Origin: Cacajao melanocephalus
Taxonomy: Eukaryota; Chordata; Mammalia; Primates; Pitheciidae
Reading direction: 5' to 3'
Length of the DNA stretch: 64,000 bases
Assembly (NCBI GenBank): GCA_963573385.1
Contig: CAUYLG010051053.1
Coordinates: 57,081 to 121,080, forward strand
Below, piece after piece: positions 1 through 14,430 of the stretch. The notes under the pieces are model-generated. The model saw nothing but the letters and a program-made list of their open reading frames with translations. It made no database searches and was not told the DNA's origin. Position numbers and translations under genes: made by a program. Each line of letters begins with the position of its first letter. Position 1 is the stretch's first letter.

Positions 1-119
1 TTTATTAAGAAGAGTTATAAATTCTTCTTGGGAAAAGGATATAGATAAGATTTTTGAGGGAGCAAGTCTAGCATATAATACATGGTAAATGAATATCTAA
101 ATCAAGTCCTGAATTTAGC

Positions 120-580
120 TCTCCTGTTGCCTCTCTGACCTTCTCTCCTATTACTCTACTTCTTGCTCACTCCAATATAAGCATATTAACCTTACTGTTT
201 CTCTAACCTATAAGAACATGTGCACCTCAAGGCCTTTGCTTTTGTTCTTTCCTCTGCATGGAAATGCTGGTCTCCTAGACATCTGCATTGTTTTTCCCAA
301 TCTTTCTTGCAGTTTTGGCTCGGATTATTGCATTCTCAGTGAGGCCTTCTGTAATTAGCTCTCCCTTCACGCCTGAATTTTATCCTGCCCTCGTTTTTCT
401 CTAGTTATCTATTATCTTGTAAAACAACATGTAATGGTTTATTTTCAATCTTTCTGCTATTTGAATGTAGCCTCCACAAGACAGGGATTTTATTTTTGCC
501 TGTTTTGCTTTTGGATGTATCTCCATCACCTACAGCAGTGCTTGGCATTTAAGTGGGAACAGGAACTTGTAAATGACACA
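120..580 (+). mobile_element. L2 LINE relic
   Basis: 'cacctcaaggcctttgcttt', 'ctctgcatggaaatgctggt', 'gcctccacaagacagggatt' and 'cacctacagcagtgcttggc' follow the L2 3' end in order. Confidence 0.7.
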
Positions 581-689
581 AGGTAGGCAACAATCTGAAT
601 GTTTATATTTAGTAACTTTAAAAACCTTTCTTAAAAATCTAGATGCTAGCCTAGATTTCTTCTTCCACAGCACTTACCACAACTATTCA

Positions 690-840
690 GATTTAACTTT
701 TCCTCCAAAACATTTAGTAAACACCTACAACATGCCAGTCACTGTGCTAGAAGGGCTGAGAACAAAGATGAAGGAGATTCTGATCTTTCCAGGAGCTCAC
801 AGTAAAATAAACGTTTTTAAAAACCACAAATACAAGATAT
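690..840 (+). mobile_element. Old repeat fragment
   Basis: 'tagtaaacacctacaacatgccagtcactgtgctagaagg' has the pattern of a common old mammalian repeat; family unsure. Confidence 0.35.
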
Positions 841-2684
841 GCATAGGGGTTTGTACACAAAAAATACTAAAATTTAGGTCTTTTCCCCTCTGGTTTTTCC
901 TGCTGCTAGTCTCCGTAAAGCACACTAGATACTAGAGGGACAGTACAGCACAAAGAAAGAATGAGATGGGCAAGACTAAAGCTTCAGACAAAAGAACAGA
1001 TCACAAATTATAACATTCTTATGCAGAAGAGCATTATGTAACAAGGTTAGTCTGACCTGAAGGCTGACAAATGGCCCAGATGACCTCAGGATATTTTAAG
1101 AAGCATTATGTAAACTTTAAGCATCCACAATTAGTGATAATCCTGACATTCCAACAAATAACTAAAATAAGAAATATTTTCTTAATTAACAATGATTAGC
1201 TATTAAGTATTGATTAAAACATTTACTAGCCCACATTATCTGTCTTTTCTATGGCAAATAACATTTTGTATGTGACACCTATAAACCACCTTGCCACTTT
1301 TCCCTATCTTTATCTGGTAATAGCAACTAGAGTTCATAAACAAAGCAGACTCACATGAGTAGCAGGTCAGTGTCCCTGGAGTCTTTAGGATGGACAGCAT
1401 AGTTAGAGGTATACTTTCTTCTTTCCAATGGTACAAGGAAGTCCTCTGAAATCCACCTCTTAAACCTTTCTCCCTTACTAGTCTGAGTAAAAAATTAGCT
1501 GTTTATGGTAACCAAGGAAATTATTTCAAAATTTTGCTTTAAGATATTTTAAGAAAAACAATAACATTACATTTTTAAAACAAGATGCTCTGGATATATG
1601 TAACTGACTTTTATCAAATGAAGCTGAGATTTAGATTTAGATGTGATTGAATCCAAAGGCCCATGTCAAAGGTTTACAAATCAGTGTCCCCGTAGGGTTT
1701 GCAAAAGTATTTGATGGATCTCACAAAATTTAAATTCAAATTTTTTTTGCTAAAATACTTTAATTTTTAGAAACTGTAAAAATAATGTTTAGATATAGGC
1801 AAAATTTGGACAATATCGAATACTAACGCGCTAACTTGTACTGCGAGGTTATCTTTGTGTGAGGCTTCTCCTACCCTGTACCTGTATTTGGTTTTCACTG
1901 TTGAGGAAAGTAATAGCACACTCACTCATATAAACTAGTATATTACTAGAACATGTGTATAGTATATGTATATAAAAGGTCAGATGCATCTGCTCAGCAA
2001 TGCTGTGGTCACAACCTAAGAATTGTGCAGTGGCAAGTGAAGGAGTCAAGCTGCTGTCATTCAACTGTCTTATAGAGGCCCATTTTGGCTACTTTTTTTG
2101 GAGGTGGGGAAGTTCGTATCTATGAGTTTATATAAACACAAATTTAATGTTTTACATATTTGGTATTACATACGTTTTCATTGGGAGAGAAAAACCTGTT
2201 AAAACTATAGGACTAATAAAGTTGCTTAACTTACTAGGAAATAAAAAAGGGTTCTTGGGAATTAAGCTCTGAGCACCAATTTTTAAAAAATCGATTTTTG
2301 AAGAATGCAAAAGAAATTTTTCATGCAGGTATGCTAAATCTTTTCCAAACTTATAATGGACTAATGGACTACTGGGCATCATTAGAGTTTGCACCAGAGA
2401 ATCAATTAACTGCTTGAGCATTATTACAGCATTCCTCAATCTAAAACAAAAAGAAAAACAAATTATAGGGCAAAGTGGTATTAAGTAATAAAAAGCCCTA
2501 AAAAAAGAAAAATTTAGCTGGTGTGGGGGTGAGGATATCAGATTAGAGGAGAAAAAATAAAATCAAGAAATGCCATCCTCAAAGATAATCAAATATTTTA
2601 AGCCTAAGTATATAGACTCAAGAAACTTATGTAACTACATGTAAATACACTATCAAACTAACTGGTATATGAAAAAAGTCCTGG
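841..2684. other. Intergenic DNA, nothing recognised
   Basis: AT-rich sequence without a convincing gene or well-preserved repeat. The small open frames show no family resemblance. Confidence 0.7.
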
Positions 2685-2840
2685 ATTCAGAGTTGGGAAA
2701 AACTACCACCGCAAAGTTTTGGTTAGAGTTTTGTGTTGTACCAGGCTTTGGATGCTGAACCAATAAAGAATCTGTAAACCTCAGCTTTCTCACCTGTAAA
2801 ATGGAGCACTTTAAGGATCATATGAGATATGCTATTAAAA
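2685..2840 (+). mobile_element. MIR SINE relic
   Basis: 'tcagctttctcacctgtaaaatggag' and the surrounding order match the MIR core in sense orientation; diverged. Confidence 0.55.
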
Positions 2841-4711
<1,871 letters not shown>

Positions 4712-6823
4712 TCACACATTTAAAATAGTTTTATTCATTTTATTTGTATATGTCAAAATACATTTTTATTTCCAAAATAGTGGGTTTTGCAACTAGTTTC
4801 ATGCAGAAACAAGGTCTGCTCAATACTACCAATAAAATCAATATAGCACAGTAGCTGTTCAGTTTTAGATACAAAGAATAAATAACCTAAATACAAAACA
4901 CTAAAATATTAGAAACATGTATTTAATCATTCTTCACAGGCACCCAAACTTCACAAATATAAACCATAGCATGCCTAACTGTTGTGCAACCAGAATATGT
5001 TGCGGTCACTCAAACTGATCAGTTATCTATGTATTTTACCTCCACATAAGACCATGGAAATTCTCAATATTCAGACCCCCCATTCATACAGTTCAAATAT
5101 AACCAAAAATAAAACTCCCACAACTATCCTTGTACCTTTAAAATCAAGAATCCTGAGCTTGGTAGTAAGAGCATAACCTTATATCTTCATAAAACCAATC
5201 AAGAGAGAGAGGACTTAAAATCCTGCTTACCAAAACACCCTTCCCCAACCCCAAAGTAATCTAAAATAGGCAGTAGAACACAATGACCTTTTAAAATGAA
5301 GGGGTACAAATTCACATTTAATATAGTATACAATACAATCAATAATACAATCAGCTACTATAAGCTTTACAATGTACAATTTATTCAAATGGCTGAACTG
5401 TTCAGTGGTTAAGGAGACAGTTATGTGCCAGAAAGATGTAGTATTTTTTGCATGGTTTAATGAAAATATAAAAGCTATTTGTCCAAATAAAAGCCATCTT
5501 CACTATATACTTGGTTTTGCGCTTTTTTTTCCTTAAAAAAAGGCCACTGAAATGTATAAAATGGTCTGAACATGATGGTGGTATCAAAGTTGATGCCTCT
5601 TCACATGGCAATAACAGTGCATTTAACATTAACTCACGGGTTAATTTTGCAAATGATTTCATAGCATTACTTTGGCTAGCACAACAGTTTTAGACAGCAC
5701 TCAGATAAATATAGGTATGTGAAATGTAAAGCAATTATCTTATGCAACTTTAATTATGGTTGAGTACTATCAAATGAAAACTGAAAATAAACGCACTTTA
5801 CAGTAGGAAATTTTTATAAAGATAGGGCTCCACATAATGTGTAACTTTTAAAGTCTTATATTGTTAGCAAATTTTGTTTTTTAACACTATCATGGAGTAG
5901 CCTACTCTGCATTAGCAGACATTTGAAATAAGAAAATACTCAAGCATGCTATCTGGTGGTCTAAAAATCAAAACAATACACTTATTTGTATATACAGCAT
6001 CACTCAGTACCTGCTAAAATGAATGTGAAGATTACAGAATCTAACATCTTATACTACAATTAAAATAAAAGTGACCAATGAAGCAGAAAATAGGAATTAA
6101 AAGATCTAATCTCAAATGACTTTAAAGCATTCATATAAGAAATAAATGCATATTGCACAAACAGTGAAAGCATACGTTCCACCAAGCAATTCAGTTCCAG
6201 GTGGGAGACAACACAGCATTAGCCTAATACATGACAATAATCACAGAAGAGCAAGTGTTTTTTTCTGTAAATGAAAAAGCTGTGAAAACATAGAAGACTC
6301 TGCCACATGAAGAGTTAGAAGGAAAAAATACAAACCCAAACTTAGATGAAAAGCCAAAAAATTTAAATATTGAAAAACTGGAAACCGTGGCACATCAAAA
6401 AATGTTGAATAACTGTCTTCTGTGAGAGCTGAAAGTTTTTGTTGACACAAAAGTATTTATGTACAACTAAGGCTTACTGGTTAAATATCTGAGGCATATC
6501 TGGCCTTGAACACTTTCCTTATATGCTGGAGCTGTAAACAAGTTTTCTCAGTCATTAAAAAAAAATCTTCTCAGCAGCTGCATTAACATGAAACAATGGT
6601 CTTGATTTTTAAAAAAAGAAAAAAAAAAAAACCAACAACAAAAACACCCCAGAAAATTAAACAAAATGAAACAAAAATTCTAGATAAGAGAGCATTTGGC
6701 AGGATATCCGAAAATGACAGTCTCCAAGAATTCTTCCCAGGCTTCCAGTGACTGCCGATTATGGTCCACTGGGTTACTAATATGTGCAATTCCATTACTT
6801 GCTCCTTTTTTTTTTAATTATTA
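4712..6823 (-). other. PPP1R12A: PPP1R12A 3' untranslated region
   Basis: This AT-rich stretch of about 2.1 kb follows the stop codon at 6824-6826 and has no interspersed repeat that I can recognise, unlike the flanking DNA. On the minus strand it ends with two AATAAA hexamers (4739-4744 and 4730-4735), followed about 15-25 nt further by a TGTGTG-containing stretch, the usual layout of a cleavage site. I infer cleavage near 4712; the exact base is not visible. Another AATAAA (about 5381-5386) could serve a shorter message. Open frames inside it are short and look like chance. Confidence 0.75.
4730..4744 (-). promoter_or_regulatory. Tandem AATAAA polyadenylation signals
   Basis: Two exact AATAAA hexamers on the minus strand (4739-4744, 4730-4735) separated by 3 nt, with a GT-rich stretch just downstream. 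They are the last strong signals before intergenic repeats begin, so they probably define the main 3' end of PPP1R12A mRNA. Confidence 0.65.
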
Positions 6824-6910
6824 TTATTTGGAAAGTTTGCTTATAACTCTGATCAAGGCCCCGTTTTCATCCTTTAGCCTCTGGTTGTCTGCTTTTAGGT
6901 CTGGTAACAT
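6824..6910 (-). CDS. PPP1R12A: PPP1R12A exon 25 (last coding exon, leucine zipper)
   Basis: It codes residues 1003-1030, beginning MLPDLKADN and ending IRVISKLSK before TAA at 6824-6826. The acceptor is ttatag at 6911 and up; phase 0. This is the C-terminal leucine zipper of the LZ-positive form, needed in smooth muscle for binding cGMP-dependent protein kinase I. A competing exon with a related but different tail lies 1.5 kb upstream in the transcript (8450-8584). Confidence 0.97.
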   Translation of the reverse strand: MLPDLKADNQRLKDENGALIRVISKLSK

Positions 6911-9490
6911 CTATAAGGAGAAAAATTGAAGATAAAGTTTTACCTTCAATAAAAAGATAAAACATAATTCTTAATAAATGTTATATTTTCACCACAAAAC
7001 ACATGATCAAGCTTTGTCACAGTTATATATATTTCTAGTATCTAAAACATGTATCAGGAAGACGGAAAAAAAACCCACACCTGTATTTGTAAAGCTAATT
7101 AGTTTCATAAATACTGGAATGAAAGGTTTATTCTCTCCAAATTTTCCTCTGAAATTTACTAAATCACTTGATTTTATGACTCAAAAGCACACCACATTCG
7201 AGCAGCCAAGACAATGAAGCCTGTTTTTGTTAGGATAGGCTCTTAAAACAAGTTCCTGTCAGAACTTAAACCAAAGACTTTTGCTTTATGTATGTCAGAT
7301 CTAAAACTGTAATACTTCATATTGTTCTACAAGAAAGCCAAACTACCTAGGAAAATATTGAGGAAGTTAGACTCTTTGTTCTAAATTATTAAAATTCCTC
7401 AAAGGATTTACCTAAACTACCTCAGTTTAAGCTGTCTAATACAATGTCTGATCCTAGGTAGATGCTTATTAAATGGTAACAAGCAATTACTATTAGAATA
7501 GTATATAATTTTTAAGCTAAAGTAGTAAATCTGTATCTATGATCCAAGCATTACAAAAATAACCAATTTTGAAGCAAATAGCCTCCTATCTTCAAATGAT
7601 GCATCTCAAATTTCTGTTGTTTTACAGACAAACATGATGAAGGGGGTAAAAATGTTACAAGTTAACTGAATTTTCTACTATGGATGATTAAAACTGAATG
7701 TTCTTCGCCAGTTTCACTAGGAAATGAAATAGCTCATATTTTTGGTCCTTAAAACATACTTTCCAAAATAGTCCTCTTTCTCCAGTTTTCAAAATGTACT
7801 AGGTTATCTAACTAGAGATAAAAGTAAAACTTCTATTTGCAAAACTACCTTAAGCAAAATCTTTAGGAAGATTTAATTTTATGTGGGGCCAGTATGTTCT
7901 TACCTGTGTTCAGAATCTTTAGATAAAAAAATAGTAATCTTAAGTTTATTCATTTGAATATTTGTTATACAAAACTGAATGATTATAAACATGGTTCTGA
8001 CTTCAAATGACATTTTTGAAAAACAGATAATGCATGCTTAATCTTCAGCTTCAAAATATATTAATTACGTGTAAATGTTATACACTTTATAGAATATTAT
8101 GTATTGTTTTATGTTATATACTGTTTTCTCTGTAGTAAAGAACTGTACATAACAGCCGTATTTTAAGTCCTAAAATATCTGTACAAAAAATGTGCAAAAG
8201 CTTTACAAAAGTACAAGTCTTTAACTTAAATTCCAAAATCATCCCTAATTTTACTGTAGTTCATCAGCTGCAATATACAATTAGCGACAATTTCTAACAT
8301 TCTAAGAAGCCATGCATAATTAGTTATATGATACGCTCCAGACACAATGGCATTAATTTGTAAAAGTGAGTTCTTACTAACAAAAAACACGCCTACTAAT
8401 ATAAAAACACCTGCCTGGCTCTACCAAGAAGAAATGATGAAACTAAAAGTTATAGGTTCACAGACTCCAGTTGCCTATAGAACCCTGAGCGTTTGGCTAC
8501 CACTCTTGTCAAGGCCCTATTCTCAGTCAGCAGTCGCTCATTTAACTCCCTCAGAGATTGAATTTGCCTTATTTGGTGCAGGTTCTGCAGGAATCAGAAC
8601 ATAAAGAAATAGGAATAAAAAATAAGAAAATGGAAAAGAGTATAATGAGAACAGAGAATCACAGATAATAATTTTAAAAAAATATTAAGTCTTAAAAAAG
8701 AGATTCAGAAAGGTAAACACTGTATTCCTAAAATTCTATTTCAACTAAATAACATATAAGCAAACAAAATACACAAGATTTGTCTCCAATCTTCAAAGCC
8801 ATTCAATAATAATGGTCTAATAATAAACAATTTAATGATAAAACATTTAAAACTTGAACTTCTAATTCTATGGGCACAATATCCTATGCATTGGTTAATT
8901 AATTCACAATGTGATAAACATATTTTATGAAGGACAATGTGGTAAGAGGTAATCAATTAACTATGCTACTTTTCCTGTGAAGACATTCAAAACATAATTA
9001 TTTCTACAGGTAATAGGGAGTTTGATAAAACACAGCTCTGCCTGTTCACTCCCCTAAAGTCCTTTACTTTCAAAGGAGACCTCATTTTATTTTATATTAT
9101 CTTCCTTCACTATTTACTCACCAAGAAACTACAAGTGTATATAGAAACGTAAAGAATAAATAATAAATCCTACATTCTATTATTATTACTGTCTAACTTT
9201 TTCTATACCTGAACAGCAAAGTGCTACACAAATCGATTATCAAAATGATTTGGGTTTTATTTTTTATTTTATGTTTGCTCCTTCTTTTCACAGGTGTTAA
9301 AATTTGGGTTTTAAACCCTCTTCTAGCTCACTAAAACCTGGATTCAGGAAGAAAGAGAAGCGCAGATATAGATAGTTCACAAATTGGGTACTCAGCTTTG
9401 AGAACAATTAATGTAAACCATATCTGTAATAGTATTTTAAACAGTAATCATAAACAGCACTAGCTCTTATAAATAACACAGTTTACTTAC
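6911..9490 (-). other. Intron 24
   Basis: A 2.6 kb intron between the coiled-coil exon 24 and the zipper exon 25. It has no clear Alu or L1 copy. It holds the candidate alternative terminal exon at 8450-8584. In rodents and birds a 31-nt exon that yields the zipper-minus form sits in this intron; I looked for a 31-nt segment with good borders and did not find a convincing one. Confidence 0.9.
8450..8584 (-). CDS. PPP1R12A: Candidate alternative C-terminal exon of PPP1R12A
   Basis: A strong acceptor (pyrimidine-rich tract ending ttcctgcag) is followed in phase 0, the phase left by exon 24, by an open frame of 44 codons that ends in TAA at 8450-8452. The predicted tail starts NLHQIRQIQ and contains [18 protein letters not shown]. 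Over 23 positions this matches the zipper exon (exon 25) at 12 (N.RL..EN.AL.RV pattern), so the two exons look like an old duplication used as alternative ends. Use of this exon would replace the known zipper with a different one. It could instead be a relic that is no longer spliced. No transcript evidence is available here. Confidence 0.55.
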   Translation of the reverse strand, partial: NLHQIRQIQSLRELNERLLTENRALTRVVAKRSGFYRQLESVNL

Positions 9491-9541
9491 TTTGAGCTCT
9501 TCCTCCATTTCAGATATTCTTCTTTCTAGGGCTCTTCGTTC
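9491..9541 (-). CDS. PPP1R12A: PPP1R12A exon 24
   Basis: It is 51 nt, coding residues 986-1002 (ERRALERRISEMEEELK), phase 0 at both ends. The acceptor is ctag and the donor gtaagt. It is part of the C-terminal coiled coil. Being symmetric, it can join either to exon 25 or to the candidate terminal exon at 8450-8584. Confidence 0.97.
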
Positions 9542-9959
9542 CTAGATCAATTTAAGGTACCAATATTAGTTATGTAATTATTACATTCTTCAGATTTCTT
9601 CTATACTGTGAAATAGTGATACTTCAGAATTAAAGATCCAATCAGGAGCAGTGTAGAAAAGATGTGATGCCAGTGATGTGTAAAGAGCTTTCCAAAATTT
9701 GAGAAAAATAAACAGGAAGATCTTTATCCTTAGTACAAGCTCTTTCTTTAAAGCTTTGACTTTCTGGGAGGATGCTATATAACATGTTGAAACTACTTTT
9801 TTAGTTCATGTGAAACTTAGAGTGAACCAATACTCAAGACTGAAAATTGTAAAGAAAAGAAAAAAAAAACACACAAAGATGCAATTATATTACAGTGATA
9901 GAAGCAGAAAAGCAAGAAGCAAACATGCCTAAAATATGTGTACTTTACAATTTCAAAAG

Positions 9960-10330
9960 GATGTAAGAGAAGCTCATTTCCTCCACCCACAATGTGTACT
10001 AGCCATTATTTATCTATTTGACTTTAAAGCTTTGTATTTAGGTTGACACTGTGTGTAGCATTAATGCGGTGAATCTAATGGAGAAGCAACTGCAGCATTT
10101 ATTTTAAACTTGTTTCAAGGAGTGACAGGCAAAGCCGACATACAACACATTATTGCAGTGTACTGTTTTACTCTCCCTTAAATAATAAGCATTCTAGGGT
10201 GTTATGCAAACAGCAAGCAGCAGTAATTGATGAGCTGTAAAACTGGTTAGGTCATACCGCCCAGAAGATACTGACTCTTGCCGGTCACCTTTCAGATATA
10301 AACCATTTAAATTTAGTTTAATCACACTGA
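9960..10330. promoter_or_regulatory. Possible intronic conserved non-coding element
   Basis: A repeat-free block of higher complexity than the surrounding intron, with an octamer-like TTATGCAAAC, a homeobox-type TAATTGATGA and several CG dinucleotides. No coding frame. Conservation was not measured. Confidence 0.3.
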
Positions 10331-10862
10331 AACTATTTCTAAGACATTCTTTCCCAGATTAATAACAAATGTTGATATTTAGTCAAGCGGTACATTTACT
10401 GTAAATGTTAATATTTTTAGGGTATGCGATTTTAAAAAGTATATAGAATCCTATTCGTAGTCTTTTAAGTAACATGTTATTCTAACATTGGCATGTCTAA
10501 ACATTATTATAGAGACAAAAACATTATTTTCAATACATAAACCTTTCCCCTAGTAAATAATACAATCATGACAAATTCATATAAATCATCACACTTCTCG
10601 AAACACTAGCACATGAAGTGTCATACTTGGTCCTTAACACTTTGCAAAATACCAAAAATGGAATGTTTCTTCTGAGAGGTAATTTCCCTACGAGCCTCAA
10701 TTTTATTAGATGTCTTCAAGATTTTAATTCAGTGGTAAAGTAAGACAAGAACACTACACCCAACTGCCTGATTCTATCAGCTCAATGAAATTGACAACTG
10801 TAAAATTCTATGCAATTTCTCATGTTTGACAAACAAACGTATTAACATTAAAAAATATGACT

Positions 10863-11176
10863 GGCCAGGCACAATGGCTCAAGCCTGTAATCCTAGTACT
10901 TTGGGAGGTCTACAGGGGAGGACGGCTTAAAGCCAGGAGTTCAAGACCAGCCTGGGCAACAAAGTGAGATCTTGTCTCCACAAATAAATTAAAAAATGAG
11001 CTGGGTGTGGAGGCATCATGCACCTGTAGTGCCAACTTTTCTGGAGGCTGATGTCAGAGGATTGCTTGAGCCCAGGCACTGGAGGATGCAGTGAGCCATG
11101 ACTGTGCCACTGTACTCCAGCCTGGATGACAGAGCAAGATTCTATTTCTTAAAAAAGAAAGAAAGAAAGAAAGAAA
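10863..11176 (+). mobile_element. Alu (old, AluJ-like)
   Basis: Full dimeric Alu starting GGCCAGGCAC with a GAAA-rich tail. It is clearly diverged from the consensus in the first monomer. The flanks share a short AAAAAATAT repeat. Confidence 0.9.
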
Positions 11177-12768
11177 AAATATATGGTTAAGAGAAAATGC
11201 ATGTAAAGTGTTTAATTTTGTGCCTGCTTGATATACAGAGAATGCTGAATAAATGTTAGCAGTTTCTATTAATATCACTATTACAAAGAGTGGATTAGCT
11301 ACTTTGTAATTTATCCACATCTGACAAGCAGAAGAAGGAGATCAGGTGAGCATGTCAGGATATGAATGTCTCTGCATCACATATATGTTAGAAAAAAAAA
11401 ATAAGTATCAAAATATCAGTTATCTCTGCATGACAGATTACGGCTAACTTAACATTTTCTTTTTTTGCTAAAGTTTCTGTAATAAACATTATTATTTTCA
11501 TAAAAAGATTAAATATTTAAAATTGTGACTATATCTGAAAAATAAATATTACTTTAAGTAAAGTTACCTATGCTTTTCATCTCAACCATTAGTATGAATA
11601 ATAGAGAACTGATTTTATTATTTCTGCCTATCTGGAGATAAAATTCAATAACAGTTACACATTCTAACAGGATATAATAATCAATATTAAATTTAATAAA
11701 ACAACAATATTTTAGCAATTATTAGTTATGTCATTTTTAAAACATGGCTCAGAACACTAATTTTTTAAACTTGCAGAAATCATAATAAAATGGTAGCTAT
11801 TCCAAGGTATAACTAGCAAATGACATAGACATTAAAAGACTACTTTTATATTCTGCATTTTTTAAAACCATTTCTCTTTTTTTGGTGAAAAAGATAAATT
11901 GGTTATTTTAAAAACAGAATGGAAGAAAAATGTTTTTATATTAATAGCTCCTGAGTATTTACTCTTTGGTTCATAGGTACTAAGATGTAATTTCTTCTCT
12001 GTTCAAAACCCTTCCAAGTCTAGCTACTGCTCCGCCACACTACAAACAAGATTTGGGCACTTTTCTTTTAACTTTTGGATCATTTATACAATCTCAAATG
12101 ATCAGGCTAAACTTGTAAAGTTATTCCTATGGCTACTCCTAACTCCTGAGTAACAATAAGTGGAGAGAAATACAAGTGAATATATTACAGTCAATAAAAA
12201 ATTGCAGAAAGACATCAAGTGGCATAAGGATTTTCTTGTAATCAATTTTCCCGTTTAAAATATCCCACTTAAGTTAAATATTGAAACTCAAAAAAATAAA
12301 AAAAAATTACATTAACTTTTAAAAGAATTTGAAAATTTGATGTTCCAGATTTAAAAACTGTATTTCAAGAATGAAAGTATTTTGGGTTTATAAAGAATTA
12401 ACATAAATGTATTTACGATGAAAACGTTTTAGGTACATAACAATAAGAGATAAATAGCATTTCAAAAATATCAAATTCACTATCAAAATGTGTATAGTGC
12501 ATTTCAGAATCAAGGCAAGATAGTTTTTTTAATTCATTAAAAGAATTATGTGGTAAATTAAATTTTATTTAACAAGGTCACTTCATATCTAGAGACCCCA
12601 TAGAATTCTATAAAGAAGCTAAGCTGTAAAATACATTAATTCAATAAATATTAATTTAAACTTATTAAAACTATCATCTATAACAAAAAAACATAAACAA
12701 AAAACCTACCATTGCTTACCTAAAACAAGAAAGGGAAAAAATTATTATTTAATAAGTGAGACACTTAC

Positions 12769-12816
12769 CCTTTTTTCCATTTCCAACAGTGACCTATCAG
12801 CAAATCTTTCTTGTCT
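12769..12816 (-). CDS. PPP1R12A: PPP1R12A exon 23
   Basis: It is 48 nt, coding residues 970-985 (RQERFADRSLLEMEKR), phase 0 at both ends, acceptor ttgcag, donor gtaagt. Coiled-coil segment. Confidence 0.97.
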
Positions 12817-13565
12817 CTGCAACAAAGTAAGAAATTATAAGAGGTAAGTGCTACAAAGATTGAGGGGGACCACAGTAACTCTCTTTTAATGGGTACTAAA
12901 TCACAATATTCAAGTGGAGTAAAACACAGGTTCCTGAGTAAAGCAAAGAGAAAACAGAATTTGTATTAAAATAATAAAGAGTGAAACGAATGTTTAGAAA
13001 GAGAATGGTAACCAGAGCTCTCATTTTATGTTCTCTATCACTTTTCCCCAGGAACTTTCATAGTTTAGTTGGGCATGAAAGTGAGTAGTGTGGAAGAAAA
13101 AAAAATGTTGCTTTCCCTCTGAAGCCAAAATTCTTACCTTGCCTATACCATCAGGAGTGGCTAATCAGAATGGTCAGATTCCAGGACCTTGACTGAAATA
13201 TATTCATTACCAGGTTGAGTGACTGTATCCATGCAGCCAGACCAGTAAACTGGCTTTTTTATCTTCTCCCACAGGTACCTTGGTCTTGGCTCACACTCCA
13301 GAGGTTTCTTTTCTAATCATCCATGCTCCACAGTTGCCAAGAAGGTTCATATAACTTTCACTCATAAGAAATTCTAGCTGTATAGCTTTTTTCTGCTGAT
13401 AAGCTCAGGCCTTTCATTTTTTCCACTTCCTGTACTATGTAACCAGCTCAAAGTTGATAAAATCCTGAGACTTGAGCTTGGCTTTAGGGGATGGAAAAGC
13501 ACCTAGGTTTTAGCCACATGTTGTATCCTGTACTAAAGAGCTCTGGATATTGAGCACAGGCCCCA

Positions 13566-13606
13566 TTTAAAAATCAAATCAAAACAAAACAAAACAAAAC
13601 AAAACA
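13566..13606. repeat. (AAAAC)n microsatellite
   Basis: About five tandem AAAAC units after a short AAATC stretch. It is not attached to an Alu. Confidence 0.85.
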
Positions 13607-14099
13607 GTGGTATCTTAGATCTTATTTACACTGATCTTTGTATAAACAGCTCCCTTGGAATTGCTGGTCAATTAGTTGAAAACGAATTCTTCAAAAGCCA
13701 ACTTGCTGAATAACCAATTTTACCAATTTACCAAAAATGGTTTTTGACAACTTTAGCAATGCTTTATGGCTAGTAACCACAAAATACACTTTAAAAACAA
13801 ATTGATTAAGCACAATTTCACTGTTCGATATGGTAATTGTAAAGATACTTCTTTACATAATTTTCTTTTCTGCCAACCCTTTCAACATTCACATTTTAGT
13901 ATTTCTAGACTTGTAACTAAGTCACTTTTTGATCCTTCTTTTATAATTTTTATGGTTTTGGTGTATAACAGTTGAAGAACTAATCATGGCCAGGTTTTGT
14001 TACCTTTTTTCCTTATTTTAAATGGCTTATAAGCTTTTGTGCTTACTCTTTCTGGAAACATAAAAGTCAATATTCCAATTGCTTCTTGTGGGAAATTCA

Positions 14100-14430
<331 letters not shown>

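Larger units (their letters stand above)
9542..12768 (-). other. Intron 23
   Basis: A 3.2 kb intron with one AluJ-like copy (10863-11176), a repeat-free block at about 9960-10330 that reads like a conserved non-coding element, and, 48 nt past the exon 23 donor, an acceptor directly joined to a donor (12720/12721). Confidence 0.9.

Noticed and set aside
573..935. 120-codon open frame on the plus strand in the intergenic part
   Set aside because: It overlaps old repeat sequence, has no recognisable domain and shows no gene-like context.
7904..7938. Strong donor (CACAG|gtaaga) in intron 24, considered for the known 31-nt zipper-minus exon
   Set aside because: The available AG sites give 13 or 35 nt, not 31, so the match is not convincing.
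13140..13195. 55-nt segment with acceptor tatttcag and donor gtaaga in intron 22
   Set aside because: It shifts the frame and contains a stop near its end, and the acceptor tract is weak. At best a poison exon; no support.
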